Shown here: one piece after another, positions 57,172 through 64,000 of the stretch | Layout: the number at the start of each line of letters is the position of its first letter | How positions within the stretch are numbered: position 1 is the first letter of the stretch | From: Gammaproteobacteria bacterium | GTDB taxonomy: Bacteria; Pseudomonadota; Gammaproteobacteria; Steroidobacterales; Woeseiaceae | DNA length: 64,000 bases | Direction of reading: 5' to 3' | Assembly: GCA_024640305.1 (NCBI GenBank) | Contig: JAHEFG010000043.1 | Span: 62,001 to 126,000, forward strand | Program-made: the position numbers and the translations under genes | The notes under the pieces: generated by a model | What the model was told of the DNA's origin: nothing | What the model saw: only the letters and a program-made list of their open reading frames with translations | Databases searched by the model: none

Positions 57172-58758
57172 TTATCGACAGAGTATTTCAAACGAGGACT
57201 TGCCACGCAATATTAAGCCGGCGCGCCGCTGTTGATATTGGCCACCCTGGATGACGATGGTGCCATTGACGAGCAAGTGATCGACGCCCGTCGAGAGTTC
57301 AGTCGGCCGATCGTAGCTTGCGGCCGGCAGGAAATTCTGGGCGTCGATGATTGCGATGTCAGCAATCTGCCCCGGCCGGATATAGCCACGATCACAAAGA
57401 CCCAGCGTATCAGCAACCTGTCCTGAGCTACGGTGGATGAATTGCTCGATGCTCAGGAGTTCGCGCTTGACGACGAAGTCCTGGTAAGTCTTTGGATACG
57501 TCGCGTAAAAACGTGGGTGCCCGACACCACCGTCCGACCCTGTCATCACCCACGGCTGCACGGCGAACAGGTCGATGTCGTCCTGCTGCATGATGAAAGA
57601 TGCGATCGACGGATCACCGTCGATGACCACTTCGATAGCCGCATCTATCGCATCAAGCTGCGCTTCTGCGGCGATCTCGGCCAGGGTCCTGCCCTGGTGC
57701 GAACTCCATGCGGCCGTAACGAGAATTGCTTCGGGTCCACCACGTCGTGCCAGGTTCTGCTGCATTTCCTCGCGAATGGCGGGCAGTTGTTGCGGGTCAC
57801 TCAGTCGTGCATTTCTATGTTCTTCGGAATCGGCCATGACCCAGCGCGGGATTAGCGCACTGCTGATTCGTGTGCCCGATGCTTCCCAGGGGTACTGGTT
57901 CGCCGATATCTCCAGACCAGCACTGCGTGCATCCTGGATAAGGTCGATAACCTGCCGGCTTTGTCCCCACGCATCTTTGCCGAGCGCCTTGATGTGCGAA
58001 ATGTGCACCGCGATGCCGGCTTCTCGGGCGACGAGTATGGCTTCCTCGACGGCTGCAAGCAGGCCTACCGTATTGGTGCCCTCATCACGCAAGTGCGTGT
58101 CATAAAAACCACCCGCAAGTGCTGCGGCTTTAGCGAGTGCTACAACTTCGCTGGTGTCCGAATAACTCCCGGGTGCGTAATAAAGGCCCGTCGACAGGCC
58201 CAGTGCGCCGTCGCGCATCTCCGTTTCAAGCAGGGCAATCATCGCTGCAAGCTCTGTCTCCGTAGGGGCGCGATCGGCATAGCCGAGTACGGTTTCGCGA
58301 ATGCCGCCATGACCAGCAAGAAAAGCAATGTTCGCCCCGACTCCCTGTTCAGCGAGGCGGGCAAAGGTCGCCTCGCGATTGAATACCCCGCGCCCATCAC
58401 TTCCCACAACGAGCGTCGTTACACCCTGGGTCAGGTGGTTGATGTGCGCGGTTGCAGCGGTATCTTCCGGGTCTATCGCTGCGTGCGTGTGCGGGTCGAT
58501 AAAGCCGGGTACCACGAGCTTGCCAACAGCATCGATGACCGTTCGCGCTGTTGCCTCAGACGGCGCGTCGACTGTCACGACCTGTGCGCCGGAAATGCCA
58601 ATATTGGTCTTGCGACCGGGACTCAATGAACCGTCGTAGACCGTGCCGTTAATAACAAGGACGTCGTAAGTCGGCTCGTCCGGCGGCGAACTGCACGCGG
58701 CCAATAAGCTGGCGAATATGATAGCCGCGAGACGCAGCAAATCAGTACTCCTGGTCAA
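57172..58758 (-). CDS. Lipoprotein N-acyl-D-amino-acid deacylase (amidohydrolase 3)
   Basis: The 528-residue protein has a lipoprotein signal (LLAACSS, Cys at about 22) and an amidohydrolase fold. Metal-binding motifs are visible: PGFIDPHTHAAID (about 74-86), HLRDEGTN, ISHIKALGKDAWG and the Asp in MTGSDGGVGHP. Family enzymes cleave N-acyl-D-amino acids or related D-peptides. Lipidation puts it in the periplasm or outer membrane. It overlaps the upstream M14 peptidase gene by 17 bases. Confidence 0.88.
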   Translation of the reverse strand: MTRSTDLLRLAAIIFASLLAACSSPPDEPTYDVLVINGTVYDGSLSPGRKTNIGISGAQVVTVDAPSEATARTVIDAVGKLVVPGFIDPHTHAAIDPEDTAATAHINHLTQGVTTLVVGSDGRGVFNREATFARLAEQGVGANIAFLAGHGGIRETVLGYADRAPTETELAAMIALLETEMRDGALGLSTGLYYAPGSYSDTSEVVALAKAAALAGGFYDTHLRDEGTNTVGLLAAVEEAILVAREAGIAVHISHIKALGKDAWGQSRQVIDLIQDARSAGLEISANQYPWEASGTRISSALIPRWVMADSEEHRNARLSDPQQLPAIREEMQQNLARRGGPEAILVTAAWSSHQGRTLAEIAAEAQLDAIDAAIEVVIDGDPSIASFIMQQDDIDLFAVQPWVMTGSDGGVGHPRFYATYPKTYQDFVVKRELLSIEQFIHRSSGQVADTLGLCDRGYIRPGQIADIAIIDAQNFLPAASYDRPTELSTGVDHLLVNGTIVIQGGQYQQRRAGLILRGKSSFEILCR

Positions 58759-59917
58759 GCATCAGTTGCATCAGTTCTTCTGCGAACACTTTCGCGGCGG
58801 CGCGTGCGATGCCGCGATCCGTCTCGTCGCCAACCTCGAAAGTTGCGGCCGGAATGCCGTATCGCTCGTAAATATAGTTCTTGGCGATAGCCATGCTTGT
58901 TGCCGGGCCCTGTGTAAGTTCGAATGGATAGCCTGTTATCCGCGGTCGTGCTGCCTCGAGCCATGTTGCGATGAAATCTGGTGGGTGAGTAACGTCAGGA
59001 AGTGCATAGAAAACGTTTTCTTTGGTTGAGTGAAAGTCGAGGAACATGCGTATCTTGCTGTCACCCTTATCAAGGTTCTCAAGCAGCTCGGCCATGAGCT
59101 GTGTTTCCGGTTGAGTAAATAACCCCCAGTCGCGGTTGAGGTCAACGCCGCCAAGATTATTGCGCCAGTTGCCACCAATCACTCCATCCGGGTTTAGCAA
59201 CGGAATTGCAATAATGCGGAAGCGATCCCGAAATCGCTGTGCAAGATCACTGTCCCCAAGCACAGTCTCTGTAAAGGCGAAGAACGCGAACGCGCCCGAA
59301 ACCTCAGGCGGGTGCTGTCGGCCGACAAGGAACAACACTTCTTTCGACGCTGCGTTGTTGTCGAAAACGTGGATTGGCAAGCCCGCGGTTGAGTCGCCGA
59401 GAACCATGACTGGCATGTCCGCGAGCTTCGCCGTCTTGCGATACCAGGCTTCGTAAATAGTCGGCGTGATGAGTTCCTGCGCGGCAACCCAGACGGGCTC
59501 CCCGGTGAGATCGACATCGAATTCAGCGCGTCGTCCGTTGGCAGACGAGACCACGTGTTGTGACCCGAGACGAGTCCAGCGCAGGCCATCATTGCTCACC
59601 TTGGGCCAGTAACGATGATGACCTCCGTGGTAGCGCAGGGATATCTTCGCGGTCATCGGAGAATTAGATGAAAGTTTGAATGCGTACCAGGGGCTGTCAT
59701 TAATCTTGCCGCTACTCTCCGGAAGAATATCAAGGCGAACATGGTCATCGGAGAGCACCGTGCATGTGCCTCGGCGGGCACCACTGAAGCTGTCGATGAC
59801 GCTGAATGACGGGGTTTCACAAACTTCCCCGGCGGGAAATGTAGGTGCATTGATTGCGCAGGACGCGATTAGTAACGCTACAGCACAAACATTTAGAAAT
59901 CGAAACGATTGCAGCAC
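58742..59917 (-). CDS. Lipoprotein M14 family zinc carboxypeptidase
   Basis: Protein of 391 residues with a lipoprotein signal (LLIASC, Cys at about 20), an N-terminal beta-sandwich and an M14 peptidase domain. Zinc ligands HPPE (His and Glu, about 202-205) and DFHST (His, about 297) and the catalytic Glu in TFEVGDETD are present. The pattern resembles cytosolic carboxypeptidase/gamma-D-glutamyl peptidase relatives. It would trim peptides at the cell surface, possibly releasing D-amino acids for the next two enzymes. Confidence 0.85.
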   Translation of the reverse strand: MLQSFRFLNVCAVALLIASCAINAPTFPAGEVCETPSFSVIDSFSGARRGTCTVLSDDHVRLDILPESSGKINDSPWYAFKLSSNSPMTAKISLRYHGGHHRYWPKVSNDGLRWTRLGSQHVVSSANGRRAEFDVDLTGEPVWVAAQELITPTIYEAWYRKTAKLADMPVMVLGDSTAGLPIHVFDNNAASKEVLFLVGRQHPPEVSGAFAFFAFTETVLGDSDLAQRFRDRFRIIAIPLLNPDGVIGGNWRNNLGGVDLNRDWGLFTQPETQLMAELLENLDKGDSKIRMFLDFHSTKENVFYALPDVTHPPDFIATWLEAARPRITGYPFELTQGPATSMAIAKNYIYERYGIPAATFEVGDETDRGIARAAAKVFAEELMQLMLDQEY

Positions 59918-59929
59918 AGGTTGTGCCTC

Positions 59930-61138
59930 CTACTGTGTTCGTGCGACCGCTTGCGCGGCGTCGTATGCGGTGGAGCAAGCGAGTGTCCAGCCGAGCATGC
60001 CATGACCCGCGTTCAAAAACAGTCCGCGGACAGCCGTTGCGCCAACCAGCGGCTGCCCACTCGGGGTCATTGGTCGGAACCCACCCCAGGTGAAGATATC
60101 CCTGGAGTCGTACCTGGCTGCATCGGGAGCGACCTGCCTGGCCAGTTCGAGCAACGAACGAATTCGTTCGGTATCCGCGCTACTGTCAAAGCCCACGAAA
60201 TCTGCAAAGCCCGCAATACGTATAAAGCCGTCGATATTGCTGAACACCATGCGATGTTTGAGCACTGTTACGCTCATCGATGGCGATGCTTCGCCGGACG
60301 GTAAGGTGATGCTGTAGCCGCGCATCGGGTAGATGTGTGGATTGATTCCGATCGTCCGCAATAAATGGCCACTCCAGGCCCCCATGCAAACGACAATCGC
60401 ATCGGCTTCAATCGTGTCGTCGTCAACGACAACGGCATGGGCACGGCCGTCATTCGCAACGATTCGTCTTGCGGTAGATGAGAGCCGGAACGTCACCAGG
60501 TCATCCTCTTCGAGCCACTTTCTAAGCCCGGCTGTAAACTTCAGTGAGTCACCGACCTCGTCGTTTTGGGAGTAGACAGCGGCGATGAATTCATTGCTGA
60601 TACGTTCGAGCGCTGGCTCTGCGGAATTTACTTCGGCGCGCGACAAAATTTTCGCATCGCTGCCGTGCAGGTTTTTGAGGCGATTGCTTATCGTTGCGGC
60701 CTTGAGTTCAGCCTCGCTACCCAGCAGAACGAGTTTTCCCGCGCGGCGATGCGAAAACTCGAAAGGTACGCGTTGACTCAGTTCGGTCATTAGTTTGGCG
60801 GAGCGCATTGCGGTCTTGAGTACAGCAACGGTATTTTCTGCGGCGCGTTTTGTTGTGCACTGGCCGAGGAAGCGCAGGCCCCAGCTCATGAGCCCCGGTG
60901 TAAGTCGCACACGCGCACCCGGATCCCGCCCAAGCAACAAGCCCGGGATGCTTGCGAGGAACTCGGGTTTGGCCAGCGCATCGGTAAAGCTGTACGAGAG
61001 CTGTCCGGCATTGGCAAAGCTCGCCCCGTCACCGACATCGCTCGCGCGATCAATAACCGTTACGCGGTAGCCCAGTTGCGACAAATAATAGGCGGTTGTG
61101 GTACCGATGACCCCTGCGCCCAGGACGATGACGTGCAT
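59930..61138 (-). CDS. dadA: D-amino-acid dehydrogenase (DadA family)
   Basis: FAD oxidoreductase of 402 residues with the N-terminal dinucleotide motif VIVLGAGVIGTTTAYYLSQLG and the second family segment ASFANAGQLSYSF. The C terminus NAGHGMLGWTLACSTAYDAAQ is typical of DadA. It oxidises D-amino acids to 2-oxo acids and passes electrons to the respiratory chain. It is close to the DadA group, but glycine- or other amine-oxidase specificity cannot be excluded. Confidence 0.9.
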   Translation of the reverse strand: MHVIVLGAGVIGTTTAYYLSQLGYRVTVIDRASDVGDGASFANAGQLSYSFTDALAKPEFLASIPGLLLGRDPGARVRLTPGLMSWGLRFLGQCTTKRAAENTVAVLKTAMRSAKLMTELSQRVPFEFSHRRAGKLVLLGSEAELKAATISNRLKNLHGSDAKILSRAEVNSAEPALERISNEFIAAVYSQNDEVGDSLKFTAGLRKWLEEDDLVTFRLSSTARRIVANDGRAHAVVVDDDTIEADAIVVCMGAWSGHLLRTIGINPHIYPMRGYSITLPSGEASPSMSVTVLKHRMVFSNIDGFIRIAGFADFVGFDSSADTERIRSLLELARQVAPDAARYDSRDIFTWGGFRPMTPSGQPLVGATAVRGLFLNAGHGMLGWTLACSTAYDAAQAVARTQ

Positions 61139-61237
61139 CTGCCTTTCTCTTGCGGAGTATGCGATCGATACTACTGAGCGCGATAACAGAGCCTCAAGTG
61201 ATCATTGTTCGTGTGCCCATAACTTCGGGCTATGGGC
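61139..61237. other. Interval between lysR and dadA with a hairpin
   Basis: A seven-pair stem (61215-61221 with 61231-61237) follows directly after the LysR stop. No T-run follows, so it is a weak terminator or attenuator at best. A CGATCG core sits at 61162-61167; no clear promoter was seen. Confidence 0.4.
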
Positions 61238-62137
61238 TTAGGCAGATCTGGCCAGAAAGTCGTTGATAACCGCACCCAGGTGCCGGATGAATTTTCTGGC
61301 GGTAATCGAGAGAGGCGCGTCACCAAGATGCAGTGCTTTGATATCGAATTCCAGCGCTGGTTCTAGTGCCAAAACAACGACCTCATCGGCCGTGTTTGAT
61401 AGCGCCGTAATCGAATCGGCGATCGTTACACCAGCACCGCACGCCACCATGGCCTTGGCGACGTGATAAGTCTCCGACCATGCGACGATATTCAGGTCAG
61501 TATTACCTGACGCTATATATTCAGAGAGCGAACGGCCGAGCGGGCCTCGACTATTCAAGCCGATGAACGGTTGCTCCTTGAGGTCGTCCACTGACAGTGT
61601 CGAGCGGCCGTTGAACGTTGCTGCATTCTGCGCGAGGACGACGAATCGCCCGGTAGCGAGCTTCTTTTCTTCAATGCCCGGGTTGGAGATGGGATCAAAC
61701 GCCAGGCCGATATCGATGCGGGACTCCAGCAACGCATCTGAAATCTCGTCCATGTGTAGGGTTTCAAGCTCGAACACCGTATCTGCATGATCCTGTCTGA
61801 AGGTCGCGACAGCTTTGGGCAGTACTTCGAGACCGAACGCAGGTGTGCTTGCAACGCGGATGCGGCCCGCGCTGCCTGCCTTGAGGTTTTTGGCAACGTG
61901 GCGCAAACGATCGACATCCTTGTAGACGTCGGCAACGAGTTTGAATAGCTGATGCGCTTCTGGTGTCGGGATCAGTTTGCCCTTTACCCGGTCGAAGAGC
62001 CGATAACCGAGTTGTTGCTCCGCATGGGCGAGCACCTTGGAAACCGACGGCTGCGAAACATTGAGCTTCGCAGCGGCATTGGTCATTGAACCGCTGCTGT
62101 AAATCGCGTGAAAAACTTCTATCTGACGCAGTCGCAT
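61238..62137 (-). CDS. LysR family transcriptional regulator
   Basis: The 299-residue protein has the N-terminal winged helix-turn-helix (RLRQIEVFHAIYSSGSMTNAAAKLNVSQPSVSK) and a periplasmic-binding-protein-like effector domain (VVLAQNAAT, GCGAGVTIADSITAL). It resembles the OccR/NocR/ArgP side of the family, which often sense amino acids or opines. It probably controls the dadA cluster and itself. An imperfect LysR-box palindrome lies in its promoter region (62156-62172). Confidence 0.93.
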   Translation of the reverse strand: MRLRQIEVFHAIYSSGSMTNAAAKLNVSQPSVSKVLAHAEQQLGYRLFDRVKGKLIPTPEAHQLFKLVADVYKDVDRLRHVAKNLKAGSAGRIRVASTPAFGLEVLPKAVATFRQDHADTVFELETLHMDEISDALLESRIDIGLAFDPISNPGIEEKKLATGRFVVLAQNAATFNGRSTLSVDDLKEQPFIGLNSRGPLGRSLSEYIASGNTDLNIVAWSETYHVAKAMVACGAGVTIADSITALSNTADEVVVLALEPALEFDIKALHLGDAPLSITARKFIRHLGAVINDFLARSA

Positions 62138-62155
62138 AAACCCTCCGGGCAGCAG

Positions 62156-62172
62156 TATAGCCTGAGGTTATA
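62156..62172. promoter_or_regulatory. Candidate LysR-type operator
   Basis: TATA-GCCTGAGGT-TATA is an almost perfect 17-base inverted repeat, mismatched only at one pair and the centre. It lies 19 bases before the lysR start and 55 bases before the divergent capA-like gene, where LysR-type regulators commonly bind. Confidence 0.5.
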
Positions 62173-62226
62173 GACCGGAGTATGAATCGACTTCGGCCTT
62201 TGGCCAGACGATGGCACACTGTCGCA

Positions 62227-64000
62227 ATGAGACCACTTCTTCTTGCAGCACTATGCCTGGCGTCCGGCGGCTTATTCGCTCAATCGATGCCCGACCCACT
62301 GGTGATCACAGGGCGCATTGTTGACGAGGCTCGCTCGCCAATCTCTAGCGCCGTGGTATCGATCAATGCGCGACCGGCCGCCGTGAACGAGAACGGCGAA
62401 TATCAGTTCGCCGTCAGGTCAGCCGATCCGCTGCTGATCGACATCAGCGCGGACGGCTACTATCGAGCGCTGCATACAGTGCACCGGTCCGATTTCGCTG
62501 CTGGTAGCAGGCAGGTTGCCGACGTCGAGCTTGTTCGCAAGACGCCGCAACGGCAGATGCTGGTATTTGCCGGTGATGCAATGCTGGCGAGGCGTTACTT
62601 TGAACCGCGCGCAGGCGAGCCCGTCCTCGTGCGCACCGAGCACATAACAGAGGATGGTCAAAACCTGCTGCGCACGATTAAGCCATACATAGAGCTGGCG
62701 GACTTCGCGTCAGTGAACCATGAAACACAACTTTCGTCGGGCAAGCTCACGCAGCCCTTGCCGAAGTCAGTAACGTTCTACTCTCCAACCGAGTTCGCCT
62801 CGATCCTGCGCTGGGCTGGTTTCGATTACGTTGCGCTCGGCAATAACCATACCTGGGATTATCAGGACATAGGGCTCGCATCGACAACGATGGCACTCGA
62901 CGACGCACAGCTGGCTTACTCCGGCGCCGGTATGGACGAAGCTGAGGCCCGGCAGCCGCATATCGCGCAACTGGGCGGTCAAACTTACGGCTTCCTGAGC
63001 TATGTTGGCTGGGCTGGCACATTCTCACCGAGCCAGGCCGCAAAAGGGAAAAAGGGCGGCGCGGCGCTGGGCGGCAGCGCAATATTCAAAGAGGATCTGC
63101 GCAAGATTCCAGGCTCGACCGTATCGGTACTGCAATACCACAGCGGCCTGGAATATGCGGAGGCGCCGGCCGTGAGTGAACGCATGCGACTCAGGGAAGC
63201 TGTTGACCAGGGTGCCGATGTCGCGATCGGCCACCACCCGCACGTGATCCAGGGTTTTGAGGTTTATCGAAACCGCCTCGTCGCATACTCGCTTGGCAAT
63301 TTTCTGTTCGACCAATACCACTACACCACGCAGCTTGGCATGCTGCTTTACGTGTGGATGGATGGTGAGGATCTGCATCGGGCGGAAGTCGTGCCGATGA
63401 ACATAAATGGTTACGTGCCGACACCCGCGACGGGCAAATTTCGTTTCTCAGTGCTTAATCGGCTGGCGCGACTGTCAAGGCCGTACCAAACCTGTCTTCG
63501 CGAGAATGGTGCTCACGCGATTATAGAAGCATGCGGTAAGGATGCAGCGGCCGGCATCCAGGTCGTTGACATCGACAGTGCCGAGACCGAAGAAGTGCCG
63601 TTGCACCTCGGTGAACTGGGTATGTCGCCGCTCAAGCCCGTCGCGTTCATGCCTGAAGGTCAAATGTATCGCCTTGGTACGGATATCTTGCGCCGTGGCG
63701 ACTTTGAGTCCTCTGGCCTGCACAGTACGTCTGACAGGGCGTGGATACGGAACACGGCCGTTTCGATCGATGATGACAATTCGCGCGTGCTGCGAATTCA
63801 CGTGCCGCAAAATGAAGTTACGCGTACCGGAATGAAAGTGTTTGAGAGAACCTTTACGCCATCGAACCCAACGACGGTGCGAGGGCGGATTCACACAGAT
63901 GGTGCGGCGTCCGTAAAGTTCTCTTTGCAGAGACGCCGGGTAGACGATCAACTCGGCGAGGCGCTCGACGCTGGCCCAACGATGGCCGTTGGCGGTGTGC
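62227..64000 (+). CDS. CapA-like metallophosphatase with N-terminal beta-sandwich, partial
   Basis: The frame is open to the window end (at least 591 residues). A signal peptide (LLLAALCLASGGLFAQ) is followed by a carboxypeptidase-regulatory-like beta-sandwich (about 25-105). The CapA domain shows FAGDAML (about 115-121), NHETQL, LGNNHTWDY, and GHHPHVIQGFE / YSLGNFLFDQ near 340-365. An additional C-terminal carbohydrate-binding-type module begins at about 490. CapA/PgsA proteins function in poly-gamma-glutamate capsule export; many homologues are only predicted. It is divergent from the LysR gene and follows the D-amino-acid cluster. Confidence 0.85.
   Translation, partial: MRPLLLAALCLASGGLFAQSMPDPLVITGRIVDEARSPISSAVVSINARPAAVNENGEYQFAVRSADPLLIDISADGYYRALHTVHRSDFAAGSRQVADVELVRKTPQRQMLVFAGDAMLARRYFEPRAGEPVLVRTEHITEDGQNLLRTIKPYIELADFASVNHETQLSSGKLTQPLPKSVTFYSPTEFASILRWAGFDYVALGNNHTWDYQDIGLASTTMALDDAQLAYSGAGMDEAEARQPHIAQLGGQTYGFLSYVGWAGTFSPSQAAKGKKGGAALGGSAIFKEDLRKIPGSTVSVLQYHSGLEYAEAPAVSERMRLREAVDQGADVAIGHHPHVIQGFEVYRNRLVAYSLGNFLFDQYHYTTQLGMLLYVWMDGEDLHRAEVVPMNINGYVPTPATGKFRFSVLNRLARLSRPYQTCLRENGAHAIIEACGKDAAAGIQVVDIDSAETEEVPLHLGELGMSPLKPVAFMPEGQMYRLGTDILRRGDFESSGLHSTSDRAWIRNTAVSIDDDNSRVLRIHVPQNEVTRTGMKVFERTFTPSNPTTVRGRIHTDGAASVKFSLQRRRVDDQLGEALDAGPTMAVGGV

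Overview
The window looks like one contiguous piece of chromosome from a free-living, aerobic, probably marine gammaproteobacterium. Three things suggest this. The gene blocks ftsY-ftsE-ftsX-rpoH, algZ-algR-hemC-hemD-hemX-hemY, dapF-DUF484-xerC, ubiE-ubiJ-ubiB and coaBC-dut are in gammaproteobacterial order. A complete 'proteobacterial dedicated sortase' locus, mostly known from marine species, is present. Quinone, cytochrome c and TonB-dependent transport genes are abundant. A deep marine lineage near Woeseiaceae or Steroidobacterales is an inference only. No tRNA, rRNA, CRISPR array, insertion sequence or prophage was seen.

Layout. 0-2 kb: end of gltB, then gltD. 2-7.5 kb: sortase system (histidine kinase, response regulator, VIT/VWA target protein, sortase). 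7.5-14 kb: Nudix hydrolase, two duplicated small membrane proteins, a cytochrome c-rhodanese fusion, a DinF-type MATE transporter, a glutaryl-CoA dehydrogenase-like enzyme, an Mpo1-like protein, an OmpA lipoprotein and a DUF3465 gene without a usable start. 14-24 kb: rpoH behind a perfect CIRCE operator, ftsXEY, rsmD, coaD, mutM, rpmGB, radC, coaBC, dut, pyrE. 24-35.6 kb: xthA, an AmpG-like permease, a Rieske protein, then a long minus-strand run dapF > DUF484 > xerC > hslV > hslU > DUF971 > ubiE > ubiJ > ubiB > acyltransferase > trmB. 35.6-42.6 kb: an accessory stretch with an orphan ParA, an ECF sigma / FecR-STN / TonB-receptor module, an outer-membrane barrel and an acidic secreted protein. 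42.6-49.5 kb: haem genes and AlgZR. 49.5-52.6 kb: torF-glnK-amtB with a sigma-54 promoter and two NtrC-like sites. 52.7-57.2 kb: ubiK, comM, cytochromes, an NhaC-type antiporter. 57.2-64 kb: a D-amino-acid/peptide utilisation cluster under a LysR regulator, and a divergent CapA-like gene running off the end.

How parts fit together. UbiB, UbiE, UbiJ and UbiK serve ubiquinone synthesis. HemC, HemD, HemX and HemY make haem, which the several c-type cytochromes need. TorF, GlnK and AmtB form a nitrogen-limitation uptake unit. The 55-62 kb cluster can be read as a pathway that releases D-amino acids at the cell surface or in the periplasm (lipoprotein M14 peptidase and lipoprotein D-aminoacylase), oxidises them (DadA) and passes electrons to respiration. 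The signals I think most worth following are the CIRCE operator in front of rpoH, the sugar-binding-like sensor domain and FPATA sorting signal of the sortase system, the STN domains on both FecR and the TonB receptor, the NtrC/sigma-54 architecture, and the D-amino-acid cluster next to capA.
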